A stretch of DNA of 64,000 bases from Thiohalobacter thiocyanaticus (GCF_002356355.1 NZ_AP018052.1:3088501-3152500), one strand, 5' to 3'. Positions 1-7,586 are shown, counted from the stretch's first letter. Notes: a model not told the origin generated them from the sequence alone. A program made the numbers and translations.

Positions 1-681
1 CTCGACCGGGCCGAGCGCTTCGAGCTTCTCCAGATTGATCACGACGGACTCGTCCACCAGCGGCACGGCGCTGCCGGTGTAGCCGGTGCCGCCGCCGCGC
101 GGGATGATGGCCAGGCCCAGCTCCAGGCAGGCCTGGATGATGGGGCCGACCTCCTCCTCGGTGTCCGGGTTGACCACCACGAACGGCATCTCCACACGCC
201 AGTCGGTGGCGTCGGTGGCGTGCGAGACGCGGGCCAGACCACCGAAATCGATGTTGTCCTTGCGGGTGATGCGCCCCAGCCGGCGGCGGATGCGCTTGCG
301 CAACTCGCGGGTCCGAGGGAACCAGGCCTCGAACCGGCGCACCGCCTCACGCGCCGCGCCGGCCAGGCGCAGAGCCTTGTCGTTGCCGTCGGCGCGCGCC
401 TCGATCTGGTCCAGGCGGTGATGCAGGGCATGGGTCAGCGAGCCCCAGCGCCGGCGGTTATCCAGCAGATCGTCCTGGATATAGGGGTTGCGATAGATCA
501 CCCACATGTCGCCCAGCACCTCGAACAGCATGCGCGCCGAGCGGCCGGTCTGGCGCTCGCCCCGCAACTCGTTCAGCACCTCCCACATCTCCACGCCGAG
601 AAAGCGGATGACGATTTCGCGGTCGGAGAAGGAGGTGTAGTTGTAGGGGATCTCGCGGATGCGAGCGGGTGTACTGGTCAT
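1..681 (-). CDS. FAD-linked oxidase, N-terminal part (DUF3683-like), truncated by the window edge
   Basis: The reading frame runs from an ATG at 679-681 to the first base of the window without a stop, giving the first 227 residues. The first ~160 residues form a charged helical region starting [18 protein letters not shown]. They are followed by a PCMH/FAD_binding_4 start with the flavin-contacting motif [10 protein letters not shown] near residue 200. This order, an N-terminal extension and then a glycolate/lactate-dehydrogenase type FAD domain, matches very large (over 1200 residue) proteins that end in iron-sulfur and CCG domains. That C-terminal half would lie outside the window. The substrate cannot be told; a D-2-hydroxyacid is the usual one for this flavin fold. 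No obvious Shine-Dalgarno sequence precedes the start. Confidence 0.85.
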   Translation of the reverse strand, partial: MTSTPARIREIPYNYTSFSDREIVIRFLGVEMWEVLNELRGERQTGRSARMLFEVLGDMWVIYRNPYIQDDLLDNRRRWGSLTHALHHRLDQIEARADGNDKALRLAGAAREAVRRFEAWFPRTRELRKRIRRRLGRITRKDNIDFGGLARVSHATDATDWRVEMPFVVVNPDTEEEVGPIIQACLELGLAIIPRGGGTGYTGSAVPLVDESVVINLEKLEALGPVE

Positions 682-782
682 GGGTAATCCGGGGAAATCT
701 CGAGTATTGCGTAGATTAGAGGACGCTTATTGTAGCAAAGAGGCGGGGCGGGTTTCAGGTGGGGTGGTTAAAACCCTTGAAT

Positions 783-815
783 GCGCCACGGAATACACGG
801 AAGGCACGGAATACT
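783..815. repeat. Single arm of CCACGGAA-type repeat
   Basis: CGCCACGGAATACACGG followed by AAGGCACGGA belongs to the CCACGGAAAGCACGGA family, seen as paired arms at 4620-4728 and 11457-11568. No matching inverted arm is visible here, so this is a solo or decayed copy. Confidence 0.6.
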
Positions 816-832
816 CCATGTATTTCAGCATA

Positions 833-924
833 GTAGGTCGGGTTAGCGCAGCGTAACCCGACATCATCGGCGGCGGCATCCGGCTCCGATGTCGGGTTAC
901 GCCCTTCGGGCTAACCCGACCTAC
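833..924. repeat. REP pair, type A (GTAGGTCGGGTTAGC)
   Basis: GTAGGTCGGGTTAGCGCAGC continues into GTAACCCGACA; after a short spacer the inverted copy TGTCGGGTTACGC...GCTAACCCGACCTAC follows. Each half is an imperfect palindrome led by the tetranucleotide GTAG, which is how REP elements mobilised by RAYT (TnpA-REP) transposases are built. The rest of 682-1025 holds only the solo repeat arm just upstream and the porin terminator. Confidence 0.85.
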
Positions 925-966
925 AGAACTTCGGCCTGGGGATGCAGGGTTTTACGAATTCAAGGC

Positions 967-994
967 ACAAAAAAAACGGGGCCCGAAGGCCCCG
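967..994 (-). terminator. Intrinsic terminator of the porin gene
   Basis: On the minus strand CGGGGCC, loop TTCG, GGCCCCG is followed by a run of eight T (A-tract 969-976 on the plus strand). It lies 32 bases after the porin stop codon. Confidence 0.9.
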
Positions 995-1025
995 TCAAGC
1001 TCTTGCATACCGGCTTGCGCCGTTA

Positions 1026-2048
1026 TTAGAACTTGTGCTTCACACCCAGCGAGAACTTGTCCTGCTCACCACCGGCATCGGCGTCGATGTTGTTGTAGCC
1101 AACATAGACCATGGTGCGCTTGCTCATGCTGTGGGTGGCAGCCAGGGTCCAGCTGTCATAGCCGGTGTCGACAGCGGTGCTGTCGTCGTCGCCCTGACCG
1201 TAAGCAGCGTACAGCATGTTGTTGCCCATGGTGAAGGTGCCGCCCAGGTGCCAGACGTCGGCGCCGTCGATGTTGTTCGGCTTGACTTCCGGGTTGGACA
1301 GCAGACCGTCGTCGCCTTCGTACTGACCGAAGACCTTGAAGCTGCCCATGGCGTAGGAACCGCCCACCTTCCAGGCACTGTCTTCGTTGCCATGGTCGTT
1401 GGTGATGTAGGAGGCATAGGCCAGGATCGGGCCGTTGTTGTACAGGCCGGTCAGGGCGTAGGTGTCGTCGCCGTCGTCGGCATCGACATCGTTGGAGTCG
1501 AAGCTGTAGTCGACGATGGCTTGGAAGCCGCCCATGCTCGGGCTGTCCCAACGAACGTGGTTTTCCATACGGCCGCGGCCGTTCTCGCCCACGCCGGTGT
1601 GGCCGCTGGACTGCAGACCGTGGTCACGCGCCTGCAGGCTGGTGCGGTACAGCGGGTCGATCATGGCGCCGGTGCTCTTGTAGCCGGTGCTGATGGTGCC
1701 GAAGCGGATCTTGCCGAAGCCGCCGTCCAGACCCAGCCACTGGTCACGATCGGTGATGGCGTTGTTGGCGCTGTTGCCGGCACCACCCGAGGGGTTGCGC
1801 TCAGTCATGTCGAACTGGAAGTCCAGCTTGAAGATAGCCTTCAGACCGTTGCCCAGATCCTCGGAGCCCTTGACGCCGACGGAGCAGGTGGTGCAGTTCA
1901 TGTTGATGTCATCGGTACCGCCGGAAATATCGGTGTAGTCCAGGCTGGTGTCCAGGTGACCGAACAGGGTGACGTCAGCGTTGGCGGCCACGCTCATGGA
2001 AGCGGCCAGGGCGCCGGCGATCGCGGTAGAAAGAAGCTTCTTGTCCAT
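1026..2048 (-). CDS. Gram-negative trimeric porin
   Basis: A 340-residue outer-membrane protein. It has a signal peptide MDKKLLSTAIAGALAASMSV ending in ANA, then a mature start DVTLFGHLDTSLDY typical of the Neisseria/Burkholderia-type porin family (porin_4). The chain alternates short amphipathic strands and Gly/Asp-rich turns and ends in the aromatic signature FSLGVKHKF, recognised by the BAM complex. I chose the ATG at 2046-2048, because AAGGGG lies 9 bases upstream; the ATG seven codons earlier overlaps that ribosome-binding site. A general diffusion channel for small solutes is expected; selectivity cannot be read. It is monocistronic, with its own promoter and terminator. Confidence 0.92.
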   Translation of the reverse strand: MDKKLLSTAIAGALAASMSVAANADVTLFGHLDTSLDYTDISGGTDDINMNCTTCSVGVKGSEDLGNGLKAIFKLDFQFDMTERNPSGGAGNSANNAITDRDQWLGLDGGFGKIRFGTISTGYKSTGAMIDPLYRTSLQARDHGLQSSGHTGVGENGRGRMENHVRWDSPSMGGFQAIVDYSFDSNDVDADDGDDTYALTGLYNNGPILAYASYITNDHGNEDSAWKVGGSYAMGSFKVFGQYEGDDGLLSNPEVKPNNIDGADVWHLGGTFTMGNNMLYAAYGQGDDDSTAVDTGYDSWTLAATHSMSKRTMVYVGYNNIDADAGGEQDKFSLGVKHKF

Positions 2049-2108
2049 TTGGTGTTTCCCCTTATCCATTACAGATGGTACGAAAGGATTGAATTGAATC
2101 GCGAAGTA

Positions 2109-2137
2109 AAGCTACTCCAGTTTTCGCACTTGTGCAA
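2109..2137 (-). promoter_or_regulatory. Candidate sigma-70 promoter of the porin gene
   Basis: On the minus strand TTGCAC (2137-2132), a 17-base spacer and TAGCTT (2114-2109) place transcription start near 2102, about 54 bases before the porin start. Both hexamers are only moderate matches, so this is a prediction. Confidence 0.4.
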
Positions 2138-2184
2138 CAGTCTATCCCAAAAAAACCACAATGTTGTTTTTCTGTCGCAAAAGT

Positions 2185-2208
2185 ACAACACCAGATACTG
2201 TGTGTTGT
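2185..2208. promoter_or_regulatory. Inverted repeat upstream of the porin promoter, possible operator
   Basis: ACAACAC and GTGTTGT form 7-base inverted arms around 10 bases, 50-70 bases upstream of the proposed porin -35. The surrounding 2100-2300 is strikingly AT-rich for this genome. The repeat could bind a dimeric regulator; which one cannot be told. Confidence 0.3.
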
Positions 2209-2295
2209 CGGGTCAATAACGGCAGGGGATACAAAATATTGAGTTTTAATTATTTTTATTTTTTATATGGGTATAGAATATTTCTAATACCTAGG

Positions 2296-2381
2296 GCGCA
2301 AAAAAGCCGCAGTCGCCCGGTTCAGCACGCAGAAAACAGCTGTTTTCTGCGTTCTTTCCAGGGCTTCTGCGGTCTTCTTAA
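2296..2381 (-). terminator. Terminator of the ompW-like gene containing a 26-base perfect palindrome
   Basis: Reading the minus strand, an outer stem CCGCAGAAGCCC/GGGC..CTGCGGC followed by TTTTTT encloses a perfect palindrome at 2327-2352, half-site ACGCAGAAAACAG. The T run and the position directly after the OmpW-like stop codon identify a terminator. The inner palindrome is unusually long and A/T-rich in its centre. Confidence 0.7.
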
Positions 2382-2390
2382 TCCAGCAGA

Positions 2391-3029
2391 TCAGAAACGG
2401 TAGCCGATGCCTGCAAACAACACCATCGGGTCGATGGCGACCTCGAAGTTGGAATTCGTGGCACCGCTGATGCTGGCGTCGGTGTCGATATTCATATACC
2501 AGACCGAGCCGTTCACGAACCAGCGATCGTTGAGGTCGATATCCACGCCCGCCTGCAGCGCCAGACCGAAGGAATCGTCCAGATCCAGGTTGCTGTTGGG
2601 CAGCACGCCTGATTCCAGATCCTCGTCGAAGAAGGTGGTGTAGTTGACGCCGATGCCGACATAGGGCCGGATCTTAGCGCTGGGCTGGAAATAGTACTGC
2701 GCAGTCAACGTCGGCGGCAGATGCTTGGTCGAACCGACCTTGATGCCGTTCTCAGCGACATTGACGTCATGCTCGAACGGGGCTGCACCCAGCAGTTCGA
2801 TACCGAAATGGTCGGTCATCATGTAGGTCAGCGTGAAGGCGAAACTGGCGCCCGAGTCCGCCTCGACATTCAGCCCCAGACCGGTCGGATCGCTTTCACC
2901 GGTCGGTTCGATGTAGCCGAGGCCGCCGCGGACCAGGATATCGCCCTGCTCCAGCGCATTTGCCGTACCCGCACCCAGCGCCATGGCCAGCGCCGCGGTC
3001 AGTGCCGTTGTCTTGATCGTCCTGGACAT
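2391..3029 (-). CDS. ompW: OmpW family outer-membrane protein
   Basis: A 212-residue beta-barrel protein. The signal peptide MSRTIKTTALTAALAMALGA ends at TANA. The mature chain carries family landmarks: QGDILVRGGLGYIEP at the start, the central THLPPTLTAQYYF-like segment (here KHLPPTLTAQYYF), IRPYVGIGVNYTTFF, and the C-terminal aromatic FAGIGYRF. OmpW forms an eight-stranded barrel with a hydrophobic side channel, linked in other bacteria to uptake of small hydrophobic compounds and to stress adaptation. AAGGGG sits 7 bases before the ATG. It is transcribed alone, ending in the palindrome-containing terminator. Confidence 0.9.
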   Translation of the reverse strand: MSRTIKTTALTAALAMALGAGTANALEQGDILVRGGLGYIEPTGESDPTGLGLNVEADSGASFAFTLTYMMTDHFGIELLGAAPFEHDVNVAENGIKVGSTKHLPPTLTAQYYFQPSAKIRPYVGIGVNYTTFFDEDLESGVLPNSNLDLDDSFGLALQAGVDIDLNDRWFVNGSVWYMNIDTDASISGATNSNFEVAIDPMVLFAGIGYRF

Positions 3030-3283
3030 TAGTCATCCCCTTTAAACTATATTTAAAATACATGTTATGCGCCTGTGCATCAGGGCATGGGCGGCAGACT
3101 ATGCACAGCACTGCTGTGCAACCATGACGCACATCAACAGTTGCTTCAGGGGAATGAGGGCGCGCGGGGTTTTCTTGATCTGGGGCAATTTTGAACGCGG
3201 CGGATACGCCCGGGTGTGTACGGAAGGAACGGAGCAAACGTCAGGTCAGGCCAGGCGTTCACTGACACATCCTGCCGATGCAG

Positions 3284-3314
3284 TGTCGGGTTATGCTTCG
3301 CTAACCCGACCTAC
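3284..3314. repeat. Single REP, type A
   Basis: TGTCGGGTTATGCTTCGCTA then ACCCGACCTAC is the right half of the type A REP pair, ending in CTAC (GTAG on the other strand). The left half is missing. It is the only feature I see between the OmpW-like start and the tRNA-derived repeat at 3378. Confidence 0.7.
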
Positions 3315-3377
3315 TCCTGACGCCTGCGCAACAGTCATTGGCTTTAGTGGATTTCGTGGGATTCGTGGCCATCGGCC

Positions 3378-3550
3378 CCAACAAAAAAGCCCCGCCAGAG
3401 GGGCGGAGCTTCTTATTGGCTGGGGGACTAGGATTATTCGGCGCCAAGGCGCCTCACCCCTTCGGGGCCGTCCTGCGCTGCGCTCCGGACGTTCACCCTC
3501 GCTCTGCTCGGGTGTCGAACCTGGCTAGGTTCTCACCCCTCGACCGCAAG
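3378..3550 (-). repeat. tRNA-Gln-derived repeat: hairpin array, tRNA 3' end copy and terminator copy
   Basis: Read on the minus strand, 3550-3436 holds a string of GC-rich hairpins, including CGTCC..GGACG, CCCC-GAA-GGGG and GGCGCC-TT-GGCGCC. It is followed by an exact copy of the last 19 bases of the neighbouring tRNA-Gln including CCA (3435-3417) and a near copy of its terminator (3409-3383). The true tRNA and terminator lie just upstream on that strand at 3555-3664. This is a partial duplication of the tRNA-Gln transcription unit with a structured insert in place of the tRNA body. Confidence 0.7.
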
Positions 3551-3555
3551 CCAAC

Positions 3556-3588
3556 AAAAAAGCCCCGCCACAGGGGCGGGGCATTTTT
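3556..3588 (-). terminator. Terminator of the rplM-rpsI-tRNA-Gln unit
   Basis: GCCCCGCC (3562-3569), a 5-base loop and GGCGGGGC (3575-3582) are flanked by A6 and T5, so the hairpin can work in both directions. It starts right after the tRNA CCA end. Confidence 0.9.
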
Positions 3589-3590
3589 GT

Positions 3591-3664
3591 TGGCTGGGGG
3601 ACTAGGATTCGAACCTAGGTTGGCGGAGTCAGAGTCCGCAGTCCTGCCGCTAGACGATCCCCCA
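3591..3664 (-). tRNA. tRNA-Gln (anticodon CTG)
   Basis: The 74-base cloverleaf on the minus strand has the 7-bp acceptor TGGGGGA/TCCCCCA, discriminator G and encoded CCA. Its anticodon stem GCGGA/TCCGC holds the loop CTCTGAC with anticodon CTG, reading CAG codons, and the T-arm contains GGTTCGAATCC. U1-A72 and G73 agree with glutamine identity. It lies 38 bases after rpsI and is probably co-transcribed with it. Confidence 0.95.
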
Positions 3665-3702
3665 AGAACAGGTTGCGGACAAACGCCCGCAGCCGATCGC
3701 GA

Positions 3703-4095
3703 TCAGCGCTTGCTGAACTGGGTGGCGCGACGGGCCTTGCGCAGACCAACCTTCTTGCGCTCGACCTCGCGGGCGTCGCGGGTGACGAAGCCGGCGCGGC
3801 GCAGCGGGCTGCGGTTGTCCTCGTTGTACTTGATCAGCGCACGGGTGATGCCGTGACGGATGGCGCCGGCCTGGCCGCTCATGCCGCCGCCCTCGACATT
3901 GACATAGATGTCGAACTGCTCGCCGGTGTTGGTGGTGTCCAGGGGCTGGCGGACCACCATGCGGGCGGTCTCGCGGCCGAAGTATTCATCCAGCGGGCGC
4001 TTGTTGACGACGATGTTGCCGCTGCCCGGGCGCAGATAGACGCGGGCGGTGGAGGTCTTGCGGCGACCGGTGGCGTAGTGTTGTTCCTGCGGCAT
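3703..4095 (-). CDS. rpsI: 30S ribosomal protein S9
   Basis: 130 residues, the usual bacterial length. It begins [20 protein letters not shown] with the S9 signature [10 protein letters not shown]. The centre has [19 protein letters not shown], and the tail ends in [11 protein letters not shown], whose C-terminal Lys-Arg contacts the P-site tRNA anticodon loop. S9 is a late-assembly protein of the small subunit head. The start was chosen at 4095 because it matches the family N terminus and has AGGA upstream; a longer frame extends into rplM. It follows rplM by 14 bases, the conserved L13-S9 operon. Confidence 0.98.
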   Translation of the reverse strand: MPQEQHYATGRRKTSTARVYLRPGSGNIVVNKRPLDEYFGRETARMVVRQPLDTTNTGEQFDIYVNVEGGGMSGQAGAIRHGITRALIKYNEDNRSPLRRAGFVTRDAREVERKKVGLRKARRATQFSKR

Positions 4096-4109
4096 GGCGC
4101 GTTCCTGTC

Positions 4110-4538
4110 TCAGAGTTCCAGTGTTTTGGGCTGCTGGGCAGCGTGGTTGTGCTCGGGGCCGGCGTAGACCTTGAGCTTGCGGCACATGGCCCGGCCCAGC
4201 GGGTTCTTGGGCAGCATGCCCTTGACCGCGGTCTCGATGATCTCCTGCGGCGCCTTGGCGCGCAGCTTGTCCAGACTGATGGACTTCATGTGGCCGATGT
4301 ACCCGGTGTGGTGATAGTACATCTTGTCCGTTTCCTTGTTGCCGGTCACGGCGACCTTGTCGGCATTGACCACGATGATGTAGTCGCCGGTATCCACGTG
4401 CGGGGTGTACTCCGGCTTGTGCTTGCCGCGCAGGCGACGGGCGACCTCGGTGGCCAGACGCCCCAGGGTTTTACCTGCTGCATCAACCACATACCAATCA
4501 CGCTTCACCGTTTCCGGCTTGGCAGTATAAGTCTTCAT
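4110..4538 (-). CDS. rplM: 50S ribosomal protein L13
   Basis: 142 residues, the same length as E. coli L13. It starts [20 protein letters not shown], continues with [20 protein letters not shown] and carries the family signature [15 protein letters not shown]13 is an early-assembling 23S rRNA binder. The ATG at 4538 is preceded by AGGACTTACG. The frame stays open upstream into repeat DNA but that part does not resemble L13. It is first gene of the rplM-rpsI-tRNA-Gln unit; the leader holds a CCACGGAA element and a strong terminator hairpin (4750-4788) that may attenuate it. Confidence 0.98.
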   Translation of the reverse strand: MKTYTAKPETVKRDWYVVDAAGKTLGRLATEVARRLRGKHKPEYTPHVDTGDYIIVVNADKVAVTGNKETDKMYYHHTGYIGHMKSISLDKLRAKAPQEIIETAVKGMLPKNPLGRAMCRKLKVYAGPEHNHAAQQPKTLEL

Positions 4539-4619
4539 CGTAAGTCCTGCTCCACAGACCAGCGTTGGAAAGACGCGGAATACTACAGAAAACCGCCCCT
4601 GGATACAAGCCTTCCAAAT

Positions 4620-4728
4620 GGCCACGGAAAGCACGGAAAGCACGGAAAAACACCTGAATTTCGGGCCGGGCGCGAAGCGCCCCGGCGGAAAACGCGAACA
4701 AGTCCGTGCTTTCCGTGTAGTCCGTGGC
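4620..4728. repeat. CCACGGAA-type inverted-repeat element
   Basis: Left arm GGCCACGGAAAGCACGGAAA and right arm TCCGTGCTTTCCGTGTAGTC then CGTGGC are inverted copies around a GC-rich palindrome (GGGCCGGGCGCGAAGCGCCC at 4662-4681). It sits in the leader of rplM. Confidence 0.75.
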
Positions 4729-4749
4729 TATCTCACAGAAATTTCAGGC

Positions 4750-4864
4750 AAAAAAAAAGGCGTGGCCAAGAGGGAGGGGCGCCACGCCGAAGTATAACCA
4801 CCAAAGGAGGATGGAGGAGTACTGAATCGCCGGCTAATGAGGGGGATCCGGCAACTCAGTATGT
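4750..4864 (-). ncRNA. Candidate small RNA with three C-rich (anti-Shine-Dalgarno) segments
   Basis: Minus strand, ~115 bases. It would start just before a 13-bp hairpin (arms 4860-4848 and 4833-4821, with two G-T wobbles) whose loop contains CCCCCTC. A single-stranded CTCCTCCATCCTCCTT (4819-4804) follows. It ends in a terminator, GGCGTGGC/GCCACGCC (4788-4759) with CCCCTCCC in the loop and nine T. A TTGACA box lies at 4897-4892. Nothing protein-like fits. CU-rich loops that pair with ribosome-binding sites are known from several regulatory RNA families. It could instead be an attenuated leader of rplM, which lies downstream. Confidence 0.5.
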
Positions 4865-4870
4865 GAGTAG

Positions 4871-4897
4871 TTTCTAATATGCCGATTCGCTTGTCAA
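4871..4897 (-). promoter_or_regulatory. Candidate promoter of the small RNA or rplM leader
   Basis: A perfect -35 TTGACA (4897-4892) is followed after 15 bases by TAGAAA (4876-4871), a weak -10. The short spacing lowers confidence. Confidence 0.4.
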
Positions 4898-4950
4898 CCC
4901 CTGCTGCGGAATTTTTTCCGCCCGGCGCCGCGGAGCGGCAGGACTGGCCG

Positions 4951-5036
4951 GTAGGATGGGTGGAGCGCAGCGCAACCCATCGTTTTCCGCCAGGCGATTG
5001 ATGGGTTACGGCGCTGCGCGCCTGCACCCATCCTAC
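4951..5036. repeat. REP pair, type B (GTAGGATGGGTGGAGC)
   Basis: GTAGGATGGGTGGAGCGCAG then CGCAACCCATC, and the inverted half GATGGGTTACGGCGC..GCACCCATCCTAC. It has the same GTAG-led design as type A but a different palindrome (GGATGGGT instead of GGTCGGGTT). It lies between the ferredoxin gene and the small RNA candidate. Confidence 0.85.
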
Positions 5037-5066
5037 GGGGTAGGACAGGAAGCACTGGAAAAGGTT

Positions 5067-5375
5067 TCAGATCTTGAGGCGTTCGACCGGGCGGCCGTTG
5101 ACCAGGTGCTCCTCGATGATCTCGTCGATGTCCTCCTGATCCACATAGGTGTACCAGGTCTCGTCGGGGTAGACGACGATCACCGGGCCCTCGGCGCAGC
5201 GGTCCAGGCAGCCGGCGGTGTTGATGCGGCACTGCCCCGGGCCGGCGATGCCGAGTTCCTTGGTGCGCTGCTTGGCATAGTCGCGCATGGCCTGGGCATC
5301 GAATTTCTGACAGCAGGCCGTGCCGTCCTCGCGCAGGTTGGTGCAGAAGAATACGTGATGTTTGTAGTAGCTCAT
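5067..5375 (-). CDS. Thioredoxin-like (2Fe-2S) ferredoxin
   Basis: 102 residues beginning MSYYKHHVFFCTNLREDGTA. It matches the (2Fe-2S) ferredoxins with a thioredoxin fold (Azotobacter ferredoxin I / NuoE-like): Cys11 and Cys22 in CTN..CC near the N terminus and the second pair in AGCLDRC (Cys56, Cys60) ligate the cluster, followed by GPVIVVYPDETWY. Such proteins are small soluble electron carriers. The long upstream frame belongs to the antisense of coq7 and was not used. It is transcribed divergently from coq7, with a REP pair between. No strong ribosome-binding site is seen. Confidence 0.9.
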   Translation of the reverse strand: MSYYKHHVFFCTNLREDGTACCQKFDAQAMRDYAKQRTKELGIAGPGQCRINTAGCLDRCAEGPVIVVYPDETWYTYVDQEDIDEIIEEHLVNGRPVERLKI

Positions 5376-5415
5376 CGGGATGCGGATTCCAGGCAGCCGG
5401 ACACAAGGGACGATC

Positions 5416-5488
5416 GCAGGTCGGGTCAGCGTAGCGTAACCCAACATTTCCGGGTGTCGGATTACGCCCTGCGGGCTAATCCGACCTA
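5416..5488. repeat. REP pair, type A, decayed
   Basis: GCAGGTCGGGTCAGCGTAGC and the inverted GTCGGATTACGCCCTGCGGG then CTAATCCGACCTA show several substitutions, and both ends have lost perfect GTAG. It lies in the divergent gap between ferredoxin and coq7, 26 bases before coq7. Confidence 0.75.
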
Positions 5489-5513
5489 AATCTGCTGTGC
5501 TATTATCGCAGAC

Positions 5514-6161
5514 ATGGCCAGCGAGCGCAGTTACAGTCCCTTCGATCATCTGATTGCCAACTTCGATCAGGCACTGCGGACCCTGTTCGGCCGTCCCGAC
5601 ACCACCGGGCGGCCGGATCCGTCCGCGGCCGAGCCGGAGGGCGAATTGTCCGAGGCCGACCGGCTGGAGTCGGCCCGGCTGATGCGCATCAACCATACCG
5701 GCGAGGTCTGCGCCCAGGCGCTGTACCAGGGCCAGGCGCTGACCGCGAAACTCGAGGCGGTGCGGGAGAACATGGAACGGGCCGCGCGCGAGGAGAACGA
5801 CCACCTGGTCTGGTGCGAGCAGCGCATCGAGCAACTCGGCGGTCACACCAGCTACCTCAACCCCTTCTTCTACTCCGGGGCCTTCGCCATCGGGGCGGCG
5901 GCCGGCGCGGTGGGCGACAAGTGGAGCCTGGGCTTTGTGGGCGAGACCGAGAAGCAGGTCATCGCCCACCTGGACGGCCACCTGCAGCGGCTCTCTCCCA
6001 ATGACCGCAGGAGCCGCGCCGTGCTGGAACAGATGCGGGTCGACGAGGCCCAGCACGGCCACACCGCCATGGCCGCCGGCGGCGCCCCCCTGCCCGGCCC
6101 GATCCGCCTGGCAATGAAGCTGTCATCGAAGGTCATGACGGGGACGACCTACTGGGTCTGA
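5514..6161 (+). CDS. coq7: 2-polyprenyl-3-methyl-6-methoxy-1,4-benzoquinone monooxygenase (Coq7)
   Basis: 215 residues. It performs the last hydroxylation of ubiquinone biosynthesis at the membrane. It is a four-helix di-iron carboxylate protein: ligands sit in [16 protein letters not shown] (Glu and His of EVCAQ context), [10 protein letters not shown] (ExxH) and [10 protein letters not shown] (ExxH). The glycine-rich [20 protein letters not shown] lies between the helix pairs and fits membrane or quinone contact. The length matches proteobacterial Coq7. The gene lies beside speD and crp as in Pseudomonas. A decayed REP pair occupies its promoter region. Confidence 0.96.
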   Translation: MASERSYSPFDHLIANFDQALRTLFGRPDTTGRPDPSAAEPEGELSEADRLESARLMRINHTGEVCAQALYQGQALTAKLEAVRENMERAAREENDHLVWCEQRIEQLGGHTSYLNPFFYSGAFAIGAAAGAVGDKWSLGFVGETEKQVIAHLDGHLQRLSPNDRRSRAVLEQMRVDEAQHGHTAMAAGGAPLPGPIRLAMKLSSKVMTGTTYWV

Positions 6162-6199
6162 GCAAGCCCACCCTTCGGCTGGAGGCCGGAATGCCTTAT

Positions 6200-6285
6200 G
6201 TAGGATGGGTGAAGGCGCGCAGCGCCATAACCCATCACCTGGCCGTCGGACCACGATGGGTTGCGCTTCGCTCCACCCATCCTAC
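6200..6285. repeat. REP pair, type B
   Basis: GTAGGATGGGTGAAGGCGCG then CAGCGCCATAACCCATC, with inverted GATGGGTTGCGCTTCGCTCC then ACCCATCCTAC. It lies between the convergent ends of coq7 and speD, the classic REP position. Confidence 0.85.
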
Positions 6286-6319
6286 CTCGCTGCGTTGACG
6301 CCACCCGGGCCCGGGACAC

Positions 6320-7132
6320 CTACAGCTTGGTGATGTTGCGCCCGTAGAAGATCTCCATCATCTCCTTCTGCAGGCGCTTGCGGATCTCCTTCTCCTCCTT
6401 GCCGCTCAGCTCCTCCACGCCGGTCCCGAACAGGTAGTTGTCCAGGTCGAACTCCTTGAGAATCATCTTGGTGTGGAAGCTGTGCTCCTGATAGACGTTG
6501 ACGTCGATCATCTGGTAGCGGTTGCGGGTATCCCGCGACATGAAGTTCTGGATGGAGTTGATCTTGTGATCGATGAAATGCTTCTTGCCCTTCACATCGC
6601 GGGTGAAGCCGCGCACCCGGTAGTCGATGGTCAGAATATCCGACTCGAAGCTGTGAATGAGAAAGTTCAGCGCCCGCAGCGGCGAGATGCGTCCGCAGGT
6701 GGAGACGTCGATGTCGGCGCGGAAGGTGCTGATGCCGCCGTCGGGATGGCTTTCCGGATAGGTATGCACCGTGATGTGGCTCTTGTCCAGGTGCGCCACG
6801 ACGGCATCGGGCAGCGGACCCGGCCGCTCGACGTTGGCCAGATCCTCCTCGGACAGCACCGGCTCCTCGGAGATCAGCATGGTCACGCTCGCCCCCTGAG
6901 GATCGTAGTCCTGATGGGCGATGTTGAGGATATTGGCACCGATGATGTTGGACACCTCGGTCAGGATCTGGGTCAGGCGCTCGGCGTTGTAGGCCTCGTC
7001 GATGTACTCGATGTATTCCTTGCGATGCCGGGCAGTCTTGGCATAGCAGATATCGTAGATATTGAAACTGAGGGTCTTGGTGAGATTGTTGAAGCCGTGC
7101 AGGCGCAGTTTTCGCATCGAACCTCTCACCAT
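6320..7132 (-). CDS. speD: S-adenosylmethionine decarboxylase proenzyme
   Basis: 270 residues, E. coli-type SpeD. It makes decarboxylated S-adenosylmethionine, the aminopropyl donor for spermidine. The self-cleavage site is [13 protein letters not shown], where Ser becomes the pyruvoyl group; the catalytic Cys is in [31 protein letters not shown] at the front is almost identical to the E. coli sequence. I used the ATG at 7132 because AAGGAG lies 9 bases upstream; an ATG five codons later matches the E. coli start. No spermidine synthase gene is in the window. It is linked functionally to metK (57948) through its substrate. Confidence 0.96.
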   Translation of the reverse strand: MVRGSMRKLRLHGFNNLTKTLSFNIYDICYAKTARHRKEYIEYIDEAYNAERLTQILTEVSNIIGANILNIAHQDYDPQGASVTMLISEEPVLSEEDLANVERPGPLPDAVVAHLDKSHITVHTYPESHPDGGISTFRADIDVSTCGRISPLRALNFLIHSFESDILTIDYRVRGFTRDVKGKKHFIDHKINSIQNFMSRDTRNRYQMIDVNVYQEHSFHTKMILKEFDLDNYLFGTGVEELSGKEEKEIRKRLQKEMMEIFYGRNITKL

Positions 7133-7181
7133 GATCACACTCTCCTTGCCAGTGCCGTTGGGTGTCGCTGAAAGCGGCGGA

Positions 7182-7586
7182 TTATGTCACATTCCCGGCG
7201 ATGGGGGGATGGTAGATCATCTGGACGATATTCCCCTCGGGGTCGGCGCAGTAGAAGCTGCGGGCCCCGTCGCGGTGGGTGCGGGGCGCGGCCTTGATGA
7301 CAACCCCGTTCGCCACCAGGAAGTCGTGCCAGGCGTCGACGTCCTGGGCCCGGCGCAGAATGAAGCCGATATGGTCCAGCCGGGTCTCGCCGCCGCCCTT
7401 GCCCGCCTCGCGGTGCAGGGCCAGATTGTCCTGACCGGCGCTGCTGAGGTAGACGTTGTCGGCATCCGGCTGCCACTCCAGTTCCATGCCCAGCAGGTCG
7501 CGGTAGAAGTGCAGGCTGGCGTCCAGGTCATTGGCATACAGGGCCACGTGGCGCAGGCCCAGGGTTGCGGGGGGGCGTTGAGTCAT
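7182..7586 (-). CDS. VOC (glyoxalase/bleomycin resistance) family protein
   Basis: 134 residues. It contains one vicinal-oxygen-chelate unit: [20 protein letters not shown] at residues ~10-30 supplies the first metal His, RLDHIGFIL the second half start, and [15 protein letters not shown] the Glu ligand. A chain this short works as a dimer. Reactions of the family range from methylglyoxal metabolism to dioxygenation and antibiotic binding; nothing here decides between them. AGGAA precedes the ATG. It stands alone between speD and the OsmC-like gene. Confidence 0.85.
   Translation of the reverse strand: MTQRPPATLGLRHVALYANDLDASLHFYRDLLGMELEWQPDADNVYLSSAGQDNLALHREAGKGGGETRLDHIGFILRRAQDVDAWHDFLVANGVVIKAAPRTHRDGARSFYCADPEGNIVQMIYHPPIAGNVT

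Noticed and set aside
942-2219. Long plus-strand open frame opposite the porin gene
   Set aside because: It is the antisense of a clear porin, has a Val/Ala-rich composition typical of GC-rich shadows, and lacks start signals.
2161-2403. 80-residue plus-strand frame between porin and OmpW-like genes
   Set aside because: AT-rich promoter DNA and terminator stems translate by chance; there is no ribosome-binding site, and aromatic runs follow from T-rich sequence.
3338-3660. Plus-strand frame across the tRNA-Gln region
   Set aside because: The peptide arises from the antisense of a tRNA, a well-known false gene type.
4953-5038. Terminator or attenuator between ferredoxin and the small RNA
   Set aside because: The inverted repeat matches the type B REP seen at four other loci and lacks a T run.
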